Origin: Thermoleophilia bacterium
Lineage (GTDB): Bacteria; Actinomycetota; Thermoleophilia; Gaiellales; JAICJC01
DNA: 9,786 bases
Direction of reading: 5' to 3'
Assembly (NCBI GenBank): GCA_025928435.1
Contig: JAICJM010000157.1
Coordinates: 1-9,786 of the forward strand
Positions within the stretch are counted from its first letter, which is position 1. Each line of letters opens with the position of its first letter. The notes under the pieces were generated by a model. The model searched no databases. It worked only from the letters and a program-made list of their open reading frames with translations, and was not told the origin of the DNA. Positions 1 to 5,826 of the stretch are shown here, in pieces. The position numbers and the translations under genes are program-made.

Positions 1-1
1 C

Positions 2-850
2 GATCACTTCCGCTCCATCACGCCCGAGTACGAGATGGAGATGAGCCAGCTCGAGCCGGCGCGAGGCCACTTCACCTTCGCGGCCGCCGACCGGATCGTC
101 GCCTTCGCGAACCGCCACCACATGCCCGTCCGCGGCCACACGCTCGTGTGGGACGAGATGGTGCCGGGCTGGGTGCTGCACGGCGACTGGACGCGCGCGC
201 AGCTCGAGAACGTCCTGCACAGCTACATCACGACGGTCGTCTCGCACTACCGCGGCAAGGTGGAGGAGTGGGACGTCGTGAACGAGCCGCTCCTGCAGAA
301 CGGGGGCATGCGCCAGAGCGTCTGGGAGCGCGTGATCGGCCCCGACTACGTCAAGCTCGCCTTCAAGTGGGCGCATGCCGCCGATCCGAACGCGCGCCTA
401 CTCCTGAACGAGTTCGGGGCGGAGTGGAACGACCCCAAGGAGCGGGCGCTCTTCCAGCTCGTCTCGGGTCTGCGCGCGCAGCATGTGCCAATTGGCGGCG
501 TCGGCTTCCAGGCCCACCTGCTCCTGGACGCCCACCCGCCGCAGGCCGAGCTCACCGATGTCCTGCGCCAGTTCGCGGGCCTGGGGCTGCGCCTCGAGGT
601 GACCGAGCTCGACGTCCGCGCCGGCGGCTCGGCGCCGCTCGCCAGCCGCATGGCCGCGGAGGCCGCGATCTACAAGACCGTCGCCGCCTCGTGCGCCGCC
701 GTCCGCGCGTGCGCCCGCGTCACGACGTGGGGCATCACCGACGCCGCGACGTGGATCGGGACCGCCAACCGGCCGCTCCCGTTCGACACGCACTACCGGG
801 CCAAGCCGGCCTGGTACGCGCTCCGCGCCGGGCTCACTCCTCGCGGCTGA
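2..850 (+). CDS. GH10 family glycoside hydrolase (endo-1,4-beta-xylanase-like), 5'-truncated
   Basis: The reading frame is already open at base 2 and ends at TGA 848-850, giving 282 visible residues; the N-terminus and any signal peptide lie outside the window. Retaining GH10 enzymes cleave beta-1,4 xylan-type chains, usually outside the cell. Visible GH10 landmarks in order: SITPEYEMEM (from about base 14), RGHTLVW (about 131-151), WDVVNEP with the acid/base Glu at 284-286, LLNEFGAE, GFQAH, LEVTELDV with the nucleophile Glu at 605-607, and TTWGITDAATW near the end. The first and fourth motifs deviate from the family norm (ENEMKW and HTLVWHSQ), so some glycone-site residues differ; see findings. 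The domain seems complete except for roughly the first strand and helix. It overlaps the convergent GT gene by 17 bp. Family assignment is firm; xylan as substrate is inferred and less sure because of the substitutions. Confidence 0.93.
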   Translation, partial: DHFRSITPEYEMEMSQLEPARGHFTFAAADRIVAFANRHHMPVRGHTLVWDEMVPGWVLHGDWTRAQLENVLHSYITTVVSHYRGKVEEWDVVNEPLLQNGGMRQSVWERVIGPDYVKLAFKWAHAADPNARLLLNEFGAEWNDPKERALFQLVSGLRAQHVPIGGVGFQAHLLLDAHPPQAELTDVLRQFAGLGLRLEVTELDVRAGGSAPLASRMAAEAAIYKTVAASCAAVRACARVTTWGITDAATWIGTANRPLPFDTHYRAKPAWYALRAGLTPRG

Positions 851-2258
851 CGACGTCGCGCACGAGCTCGTGGATGGCGTCCACCTTCTCGGTGCGCTCC
901 CACACCCGGCCGCCGTCGCGCAGGTACATCGACGTGCCGACGGCGATCGGGATCGACCACCACAGCCAGTAGGCCCACAGGAAGACCGGGTTCACGCGCA
1001 GCATGTACTGGAGCCGGTCGGCGCGGCGGTCGAGCACGATCGCGGTGCGCCGCCACGTCGAGGCGTACGTGATCGCCATGCTGACGCAGTAGAGGACGAT
1101 GGTCGAGACCGCGAGCGCGGTCAGGTAGAGCGGCAGCGGGCTCGTCCCGTCGTACCAGACCCACAGCGCCCAGATGCCGATCGGCACGCCGAGGGGGTTG
1201 ACGGCGAGCGACAGGCAGGGCAAAAAATTCGTCCACGCCCGGATGCGGTCGCGGCGGCGCATGCCCATGAGCGCGAGCGGGCGGCCGAGCGACTGGTAGA
1301 AGCCGCAGATCCAGCGCTTGCGCTGGGTGAGGCCGCGCCCGAGCGTGAGCGGCACCTCCTCGATCAGCGGGCTCGCGATCACGCCCAGGCGGCGGCCGTT
1401 CACCCACAGGCGCATGCCCACCTCGGGGTCCTCGATCGTCACCCAGGGGTTGAAGCTGCCGAGCGCGATCAGGTCGGGGGCGTGGTAGAAGAGCCCCTTG
1501 CCGAGCACCCAGTAGGGGTGGCGGCCGCGGGCGCTCAGGTGCGGGTAGCGCATCCCGTCCCAGCACATGTGATCCATCGCATGCCATGACGCCGCCCAGG
1601 TGTCGAGCAGGTTGCCGGCGACGTTCGTGCTCTGGATGACGTCGAAGTGGGCGGCCCCGGCCGCGCCGGCGAGCAGGTGGTCGCGGGGCGGCACGCTGTC
1701 GGCGTCGATGTAGTTCAGAAGCCAGTCGTCCTCGGTCTCCTCGGCCTCGAGCGTGTAGAGGGCGTAGACCAGCTGGCGGGTCTTCTTCGGCGGCAGGTCG
1801 GGGTTGCCGGCGGTGGCCCCGGTGTGCCACCAGTAGGCCTTCTCGGTCCGGTCCCAGCTCTCCCAGACCACCTCCCAGCTGGGGTCGGACGTGGCGGGCA
1901 CGACGAGCATCTCGAGCCAGGAGAACTCGTCCTGCAGCTCCTCGAGCGCGGCGATCGTGACGTGGTCGTCGTGGTTGGGGACGGCGATGATGCGGTAGCG
2001 GTCGCGCGGATATTCGAGCTCGTCCAGGCCGACGAACGTCGTCCGCATCGTCTCCTGCGGCTCGCGCAGGACCGGGTAGAGCAGCACGATCTTCGGCACC
2101 GGCCCGGCCAGCACGGCCTCCTCGTCGAGCTCCACCCAGTCGACCTTGCGGGCGAGCATGTAGAGGTCGTGGACGAGCGTGATGAGGTAGAGGAGTTGCG
2201 TGACCACGAACACCGCCGTCAGCACGACGGCGGCGATCGACACCGCAAGGATCGTCAC
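834..2258 (-). CDS. Membrane-embedded family 2 glycosyltransferase
   Basis: 474 aa, GTG start at 2258, TGA stop at 834. It probably transfers sugar from a nucleotide-sugar to a growing surface glycan at the inner face of the cytoplasmic membrane. Seen: an N-terminal hydrophobic segment (about residues 3-34), a GT-A region with an Asp pair at 97-98, DAD at 185-187 (metal and UDP binding), IED at 275-277 (the TED-like base motif) and QRKRW at 312-316 (the QxxRW motif of processive GT2 synthases such as cellulose and hyaluronan synthases). Three further hydrophobic stretches follow, at about 345-369, 376-400 and 423-446. Length and topology fit GT2 synthase-like proteins; no PilZ domain is visible. 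It lies 10 nt downstream of the epimerase stop with no clear Shine-Dalgarno before the GTG, so translation is probably coupled to the epimerase. Polymer product and donor sugar are unknown. Confidence 0.88.
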   Translation of the reverse strand: MTILAVSIAAVVLTAVFVVTQLLYLITLVHDLYMLARKVDWVELDEEAVLAGPVPKIVLLYPVLREPQETMRTTFVGLDELEYPRDRYRIIAVPNHDDHVTIAALEELQDEFSWLEMLVVPATSDPSWEVVWESWDRTEKAYWWHTGATAGNPDLPPKKTRQLVYALYTLEAEETEDDWLLNYIDADSVPPRDHLLAGAAGAAHFDVIQSTNVAGNLLDTWAASWHAMDHMCWDGMRYPHLSARGRHPYWVLGKGLFYHAPDLIALGSFNPWVTIEDPEVGMRLWVNGRRLGVIASPLIEEVPLTLGRGLTQRKRWICGFYQSLGRPLALMGMRRRDRIRAWTNFLPCLSLAVNPLGVPIGIWALWVWYDGTSPLPLYLTALAVSTIVLYCVSMAITYASTWRRTAIVLDRRADRLQYMLRVNPVFLWAYWLWWSIPIAVGTSMYLRDGGRVWERTEKVDAIHELVRDVVSREE

Positions 2259-2268
2259 GGAGGGGTGG

Positions 2269-3384
2269 TTACCGCGCGAGCCCGCGCTGCGCCAGCTCGG
2301 CGTGCGCGGCTTCTGAGCGGTCGTCGGCCTCCTGCTGGCGTACCCACGAGACCAATTCTCTCATGCCCTCGGCGAAGTCGACGGCGGCTTCGAACCCGAG
2401 CAGCTTCCGGGCCCGGGTGACGTCGGCCCAGCAGTGGCGGATGTCGCCCGACCGCGATGTGGCGCTGATGCGGGCCGGGAGCGCGACCCCGATGTGCTCC
2501 GCCAGCACCTCGGCCACCTCGAGCACCGACACCGGCCGCCCGCTGCCGATGTTGATCGCCTCGCCGACCGCTGCGTCGGAGCTGAGGGCGAGGACGGTGG
2601 CGCGGGCGACGTCGTGCACGTGGACAAAGTCGCGCAGCTGCAGGCCGTCCTCGAACACGAGCGGCGGCTGGCCGTTGATCAGGCGGGAGCTGAAGATGGC
2701 GGCGACCCCGGTGTAGGGATTGGAGAGCGCCTGCCGCGGCCCGTAGGTGTTGAAGTAGCGCAGGGCGACGACGCCGATGTCGTAGGCGCGGCCGATGGCG
2801 AGGCACATGAGCTCCTGGTCGAGCTTGGAGATGGCGTAGATCGACGCGGGGGCGATCGGCGTCGCCTCCGTCGTGGGCACGGGGATCGCGTGCGCGCCGC
2901 AGGCCGGGCAGCGCATCTCCCACTCGCGGCGGCCGAGCTGGGCGTCGTCGCGGACCTGGGGGTGGACGAGCCGGTGCTCCTCGCACCGGTATGCGCCCTC
3001 CCCGTAGACCGACATCGAGGAGGCGACGACGATCCGCTTCACGCTGTGCCGTTCGTTCGCGAGCAGCTCGAGCATGACGCCGGTGCCGCTCGTGTTGCCG
3101 TCGACGTAGCGGGTGATCTGGTACATCGACTGGCCGACCCCGACCTCCGCGGCGTGGTGGACGATCGCGTCGACGCCGCGCAGCGCCCGGCGCAGGCCGG
3201 CCGCGTCGCGCACGTCGCCGCGGATGAACTCGGCGTCGGTGGGGACGTGGCGCGGGCCGTGGCCGTTGTGCACCTGCTCGACCAGGCGGTCGTAGACGCG
3301 CACCTCGTGGCCCTCCTCGAGCAGGAGGTCGGCGACATGGGACCCGATGAAGCCGGCACCACCCGTGATGAGCACGCGCGACAC
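2269..3384 (-). CDS. NAD-dependent sugar-nucleotide epimerase (extended SDR), dTDP-L-rhamnose 4-epimerase-like
   Basis: 371 aa from GTG 3382-3384, TAA stop at 2269-2271. This start is chosen because AAGGGAG lies 8 nt upstream and the protein then opens MSRVLITGGAGFIGSH, with the NAD-binding glycine motif at residues 8-14. The frame is open further upstream, with an ATG at 3408 and a GTG at 3435, but neither has a comparable ribosome site. Catalytic Ser/Tyr/Lys are visible as SSMSVYG (Ser at about 122-123) and YAISK (Tyr183, Lys187). RYFNTYGPRQ, RDFVHVHDVA and GSGRPVSVLEV are typical of NDP-sugar epimerases and dehydratases. Between the Ser and Tyr motifs is an insert with CEEH (134-137) and CPAC (159-162), possibly a structural zinc site. 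From memory, the SSMSVYGEGAYRC...CPxCG pattern is found in proteins annotated dTDP-L-rhamnose 4-epimerase; that substrate call is moderate, the family call firm. It is first gene of a likely operon with the GT. Confidence 0.9.
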   Translation of the reverse strand: MSRVLITGGAGFIGSHVADLLLEEGHEVRVYDRLVEQVHNGHGPRHVPTDAEFIRGDVRDAAGLRRALRGVDAIVHHAAEVGVGQSMYQITRYVDGNTSGTGVMLELLANERHSVKRIVVASSMSVYGEGAYRCEEHRLVHPQVRDDAQLGRREWEMRCPACGAHAIPVPTTEATPIAPASIYAISKLDQELMCLAIGRAYDIGVVALRYFNTYGPRQALSNPYTGVAAIFSSRLINGQPPLVFEDGLQLRDFVHVHDVARATVLALSSDAAVGEAINIGSGRPVSVLEVAEVLAEHIGVALPARISATSRSGDIRHCWADVTRARKLLGFEAAVDFAEGMRELVSWVRQQEADDRSEAAHAELAQRGLAR

Positions 3385-3494
3385 GCTCTCCGCTCCCTTC
3401 GAAGACATGGATGAAACGGCCCTTCGCGTCGTCACGCGTGGCCGGGGCTGCCCGTTGCCGGAGTGACTACCGGGATGACGTCCCTGTCACGCCC

Positions 3495-3508
3495 TTCCGG
3501 CACCGGAA
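3495..3508. repeat. Inverted repeat at the predicted epimerase transcription start (operator candidate)
   Basis: TTCCGG-CA-CCGGAA: perfect 6-bp arms around a 2-nt centre. It covers the predicted start region of the epimerase promoter and touches its -10 hexamer, where a dimeric repressor would block transcription. The arms are seen; the role is inferred. Confidence 0.4.
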
Positions 3509-3536
3509 TGGTTACCCGCGCAAGTGGTTCTGTCAA
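3508..3536 (-). promoter_or_regulatory. Predicted sigma70-like promoter of the epimerase-GT operon
   Basis: On the minus strand a perfect TTGACA (-35, bases 3536-3531) is followed after 17 nt by AACCAT (-10, 3513-3508), which keeps A2, A5 and T6 of the consensus. The transcript would begin near 3501 and have a leader of about 117 nt before GTG 3384. Palindromes abut both ends of this promoter. Confidence 0.5.
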
Positions 3537-3549
3537 GGAATCGGATTCC
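3537..3549. repeat. Inverted repeat directly upstream of the -35 (operator candidate)
   Basis: GGAATC-G-GATTCC: perfect 6-bp arms around one base, immediately next to the TTGACA of the epimerase promoter and 28 bp before the predicted glycosylase start. It could serve either divergent gene. Role is inferred. Confidence 0.4.
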
Positions 3550-3564
3550 CTCCTGGCCGGGTGC

Positions 3565-3570
3565 AAGAAT
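3565..3570 (+). promoter_or_regulatory. Possible -10 element for leaderless glycosylase mRNA
   Basis: AAGAAT lies exactly 6 nt ahead of GTG 3577, the position a -10 box takes when transcription starts on the start codon. Only A2, A5 and T6 fit the -10 consensus, and no good -35 is seen, so this rests mainly on its spacing matching other genes here. Confidence 0.3.
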
Positions 3571-3576
3571 CCGCCC

Positions 3577-4458
3577 GTGGCGACGGCTTCCGAGACGGGC
3601 GCGGCCGAGGTGCTCCTGCGCCCTCGGGGACCGTACTCGCTGGCCGACTCGGCCGGCCGCCCCGACCCCACCCGCCGCTACCGCCGCGGCGTGCTCGACA
3701 TCGTCCTGGCGACGCCCGCCGGCCCGGCCCGGGCGCGGGTCTGGCAGCGGCGAAGCGGGGAGCTGGGCGCCCGCATCGCGGGGCCCGACGCGGCCGCGGC
3801 GCACGACGCGCTCGCGTTCGTGCTGGCCGTCGACGTCGACCACTCGCCGTTCCTGCGCATGGCCGAGCGCGACCGGCTGCTGGCCGACGCGGTGCGCCGG
3901 CGCAGGGGCGCCCGCCCCGCCCGGCTCGGGACGGTCGCCCACGCGCTCGTCCGGGCGGTGTGCGGGCAGCTGATCACGTGGCACGAGGCGATGACGATCG
4001 AGCGGCGGCTGATCGGCCTCACCTGCCCGCGCGAGGGCGACCTGCGCGTCCCGCCCACGGCGTCCGAAATCGGCCGCCTGAGCGCCGCGATGGCCGAGCG
4101 GTCGGGGCTCTCGCCGCGGCGGGCGGCGGCGCTCGTGCGGGTGGCGCGCACGCTCGACCTCGAACGGCTGCGGCGCGTCCCGCCCCAGGCGGCCGTCGAC
4201 CGGATCTGCGCCGAGCCGGCCCTCGGGCCGTGGTCGGCCGGCGTGATCGCCCGCGACGGCCTCGGCTCCTACGCGCACGGCCCGGTGGGCGACCTCGGGC
4301 TGCTCAAGCTCTGCACGGCGCTGCTCGGCCGCAGGGCGGACGTGGCGGACACCGCCGAGCTGCTCGGCCGCTACGGCGAATGGGCGGGCCTGGCCGCGTC
4401 GCACCTGCTCCTGCACCCGATGGCGCACGCCCGCTGGGCCGTGGCCCGCGCCGGCTGA
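3577..4458 (+). CDS. DNA-3-methyladenine glycosylase II-like protein (AlkA/HhH-GPD family)
   Basis: 293 aa from GTG 3577, TGA at 4456-4458. Enzymes of this family excise alkylated purines in cytoplasmic base-excision repair. Seen: an N-terminal part LRPRGPYSLADSAGR resembling AlkA-like N-domains of actinobacteria, a helical segment VRAVCGQLITWHEA, an HhH-type stretch ending LGPWSAG (about residues 216-222), and VGDLGLLKL with the expected catalytic Asp at about 239. There is no four-cysteine iron-sulfur loop, which argues against EndoIII/MutY-type enzymes. The frame is open back to ATG 3463, but that adds 38 residues of low-complexity, non-family sequence with no Shine-Dalgarno, so the GTG is preferred. 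The gene stands alone, divergent from the epimerase and ending 1 nt from the convergent SnoaL-like gene. The HhH motif is somewhat degenerate, so exact substrate range is uncertain. Confidence 0.82.
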   Translation: MATASETGAAEVLLRPRGPYSLADSAGRPDPTRRYRRGVLDIVLATPAGPARARVWQRRSGELGARIAGPDAAAAHDALAFVLAVDVDHSPFLRMAERDRLLADAVRRRRGARPARLGTVAHALVRAVCGQLITWHEAMTIERRLIGLTCPREGDLRVPPTASEIGRLSAAMAERSGLSPRRAAALVRVARTLDLERLRRVPPQAAVDRICAEPALGPWSAGVIARDGLGSYAHGPVGDLGLLKLCTALLGRRADVADTAELLGRYGEWAGLAASHLLLHPMAHARWAVARAG

Positions 4459-4459
4459 G

Positions 4460-4873
4460 TCAGTCCCAGACGGCGGGCTCGGCGCCGGCGGCGGCCAGGG
4501 CCTCGCTCCGGGAGACGTAGTCCTGCATCTGCGTGATCAGGCCGTCGCGCAGCGTGAAGACGATCGACGCCTGCCCCCGCATCGGCGCGCCGTCCTCGAG
4601 CGGCATGCCCACCGTGGGCGCGCGGACCGAGAGGACGACGTGGTCGCCGGCCGCCACGAGCTCCACGGCGCCGACCTCGGGCAGCTGGTCCGAGCGCGCC
4701 CGGGCGTTCTCGATCACCGCGTCGCGGTCGGGGCAGATCAGGTCGGCTCGCACGCCCCGGTGGGTGACCTCCGGCGCGAGCCGCGCGGCCAGGGTCTCGA
4801 GGTCTCCCCGCCGGATCGCATCGAGCCAGTCGCTCCACACGATCTCGATGTTCGCGCGAGGGCTGTGGGCCAT
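4460..4873 (-). CDS. SnoaL-like / NTF2-fold domain protein
   Basis: 137 aa, ATG 4873, TGA 4460-4462. The N-terminal pattern IEIVWSDWLDAIRRGDLETLAARLAPEVTHRG is a typical opening of SnoaL-like (nuclear transport factor 2 fold) small cytoplasmic proteins, followed by alternating strands: VGAVELVAAGDHVVLSV, then ASIVFTLRDGLITQMQDYVSRSEAL. Length is normal for a single-domain member. Members include steroid isomerases, polyketide cyclases and many ligand-binding proteins of unknown function, and no catalytic set here lets me choose. No Shine-Dalgarno precedes the ATG; a TANNNT hexamer at 4885-4880 suggests a leaderless message. The gene is monocistronic and convergent with the glycosylase, separated by one base. 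Confidence 0.75.
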   Translation of the reverse strand: MAHSPRANIEIVWSDWLDAIRRGDLETLAARLAPEVTHRGVRADLICPDRDAVIENARARSDQLPEVGAVELVAAGDHVVLSVRAPTVGMPLEDGAPMRGQASIVFTLRDGLITQMQDYVSRSEALAAAGAEPAVWD

Positions 4874-4879
4874 GCCCGG

Positions 4880-4885
4880 AGGGTA
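4880..4885 (-). promoter_or_regulatory. -10 element for leaderless SnoaL-like mRNA
   Basis: On the minus strand TACCCT (TANNNT) is followed by 6 nt and then ATG 4873, placing the predicted transcription start on the A of the start codon. There is no Shine-Dalgarno and no recognisable -35. Confidence 0.42.
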
Positions 4886-4891
4886 ACGCGA

Positions 4892-4933
4892 GCGGGCGGC
4901 GGTGGGGCTGCGTGAGGCCCCACCGCCGCCCGC
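4892..4933 (-). terminator. Perfect 17-bp GC hairpin, likely terminator of the secreted-protein pair
   Basis: GCGGGCGGCGGTGGGGC (4892-4908) and its exact complement (4917-4933) flank an 8-nt loop. It starts 9 nt past the TAG of the upstream minus-strand gene. There is no T-run after it on either strand, as is common for high-GC actinobacterial hairpin terminators. It also insulates the SnoaL-like gene from read-through. Confidence 0.6.
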
Positions 4934-4942
4934 CGGGGCCGG

Positions 4943-5338
4943 CTAGAAGCGGCCCTTCGCGACCGACGTGCCCGCGGCGGTGTGGACGCTCAGCCGCGTG
5001 CCGGCCGCGATGCTGGGCACCGCCTGGCCCCGCTGGGTGGAGCGGTCGAGACGGGCGTTGCCGAGCTGCCCGACGACCATCGTGCCGATCTTGCGGCCGG
5101 CGACGAAGAGCGTCAGCCGCTTGCCCCGCAGCGCCCGGGCGTGCTCGACCTCGACCTCGAGCTCACGCCGTCCGTTCTCGCGCGAGAAGGTCGCCTTGCC
5201 GCTCACCGCCGGAAATGCGGTCGTCCCATTGAGCTTCGCGGTGATCTTGCTGCCCTTGGCCTGCGCCGCGGGCGTGAGGGCCGTCGCCAGCGCGGCGACC
5301 AGGGTGAGCGCCACGAGGGCGCGGGAGAGCCGTGTCAT
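4943..5338 (-). CDS. Secreted protein of unknown function, small beta-rich
   Basis: 131 aa, ATG 5338, TAG 4943-4945. It starts with a clear Sec-type signal peptide: MTR-SR, a hydrophobic core to about residue 20, then PAAQA before KGS, cleavage expected near residue 27. The mature 100 or so residues look all-beta: ITAKLNGTTAFPAVSGKATF, RRELEVEVEHARAL, KRLTLFVAGRKIGTMVV, then RLSVHTAAGTSVAKGRF. I do not recognise a named family. Its ATG shares the A of the previous gene's TGA (TGATG), and GGAGGTGA lies just upstream, so it is cotranscribed and translationally coupled with the Asp/His/Arg-rich protein. A strong hairpin follows the stop. Location outside the cytoplasmic membrane is well supported; function is unknown. 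Confidence 0.72.
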   Translation of the reverse strand: MTRLSRALVALTLVAALATALTPAAQAKGSKITAKLNGTTAFPAVSGKATFSRENGRRELEVEVEHARALRGKRLTLFVAGRKIGTMVVGQLGNARLDRSTQRGQAVPSIAAGTRLSVHTAAGTSVAKGRF

Positions 5339-5724
5339 CAGTCGTCACCTCCATCGTGACCCGAGCCGTCGTGGCCGGAGTCGTCACTGCCGGGGCCGCG
5401 GTTCGAGCCGCCCCGGTCGTCATTGCGGTCGTGCCGCCGGTCGTCCGGGCGATCGTGGCGGCGGTCCTGCCCGCGGTCGTCGCCGGGCTCGCGCCCCTGG
5501 CCGCGCACGTCCTCGCCGGGCTCGTTGCCGCGGCCCCGGAGGTCGCCGGGCTCGTTGTGGTGGCGATGGTGCGCTGCCACGGTCGCCGGCTTGGCCGGCT
5601 GATTCTCGGCCGAGGGGCCGGACGTCGCGGCGCTCGCCGCCGAGGCGATGAGCGCCGCGGCCGCGGCGACCGTCGGGATGCCGGCCGCGAATGCGATCCG
5701 GCGGGTGCGGCTGTTCCTGGTCAT
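5338..5724 (-). CDS. Secreted low-complexity Arg/Asp/His/Gly-rich repeat protein
   Basis: 128 aa, ATG 5724, TGA 5338-5340. The start is set by AAGGAG 7 nt upstream; a GTG at 5766 in the same frame has no ribosome site. A signal peptide is visible (RTRR, hydrophobic 10-28, ASAASA, cleavage near 32). The mature part is disordered by composition: HHRHH (52-56), three units of about ten residues (NEPGDLRGRG, NEPGEDVRGQG, REPGDDRGQD; 57-87), two RRHDRxDD units (88-103), then GHDGSGHDGGDD. Alternating His and acidic residues could bind divalent metal or polyanions; that is inference and no family is recognised. First gene of a coupled pair. Its Shine-Dalgarno is predicted to be paired in a leader hairpin. 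A composition artefact is unlikely because the signal peptide, strong Shine-Dalgarno and coupling all agree. Confidence 0.72.
   Translation of the reverse strand: MTRNSRTRRIAFAAGIPTVAAAAALIASAASAATSGPSAENQPAKPATVAAHHRHHNEPGDLRGRGNEPGEDVRGQGREPGDDRGQDRRHDRPDDRRHDRNDDRGGSNRGPGSDDSGHDGSGHDGGDD
5416..5556 (-). repeat. Degenerate coding repeats in the secreted Arg/Asp/His-rich protein
   Basis: Three units of 10-11 codons with core EPG-x(2-3)-RG (5556-5464) are followed by two 8-codon units RRHDRxDD (5463-5416). The DNA shows matching GC-rich repeats, so replication slippage could change copy number between strains. Confidence 0.6.
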
Positions 5725-5726
5725 GT

Positions 5727-5779
5727 GGCGTCTCCTTCGGATGGCTTGCCAGTGGACTGGACTCACCGTAGGAGACGCC
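5727..5779 (-). promoter_or_regulatory. Leader hairpin that would sequester the Shine-Dalgarno
   Basis: In the minus-strand transcript GGCGTCTCCT (5779-5770) is exactly complementary to AGGAGACGCC (5736-5727), which contains the Shine-Dalgarno and ends 2 nt before ATG 5724. The 33-nt loop holds a smaller stem, CCAG/CTGG with a 4-nt loop (5760-5749). Upstream, GCCCGGG and CCCGGC around CGTAA can form a 6-bp stem with a one-base bulge that takes the first three bases of the distal arm, so the two folds compete. The pairing is seen; regulation of translation is inferred. Confidence 0.5.
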
Positions 5780-5790
5780 GGGTTACGCCC

Positions 5791-5818
5791 GGGCTATGGC
5801 TTGGAACGGGATGGTCAA
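5791..5818 (-). promoter_or_regulatory. Candidate promoter of the secreted-protein pair
   Basis: Minus strand TTGACC (5818-5813), 16-nt spacer, TAGCCC (5796-5791). The -35 is good and the -10 poor. A start near 5784 would give a leader of about 60 nt that contains the whole Shine-Dalgarno hairpin. Confidence 0.33.
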
Positions 5819-5826
5819 GCGGGTGG

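Noticed and set aside
793..1830. Minus-strand open frame of 345 codons over the GT gene
   Set aside because: Arg/Pro/His-rich out-of-frame reading of the GT2 gene, whose own frame shows DAD, IED and QRKRW.
2434..3414. Plus-strand open frame of 326 codons opposite the epimerase
   Set aside because: Val/Asp/Ala/Gly-rich shadow of the epimerase codons with no recognisable motif or ribosome site.
3463..3576. N-terminal extension of the DNA glycosylase from ATG 3463
   Set aside because: No Shine-Dalgarno, sequence unlike the family, and it overlaps the divergent promoter and palindromes; GTG 3577 fits better, though not proven.
5464..5556. Possible CRISPR-like or tandem intergenic repeat
   Set aside because: The periodicity is coding (EPG-x-RG units in frame after a signal peptide) and units are too short and degenerate for CRISPR repeats.
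5749..5760. CCAGTGGACTGG palindrome as a stand-alone operator
   Set aside because: It lies within the transcribed leader inside the loop of the Shine-Dalgarno hairpin, so a small RNA stem is the simpler reading.
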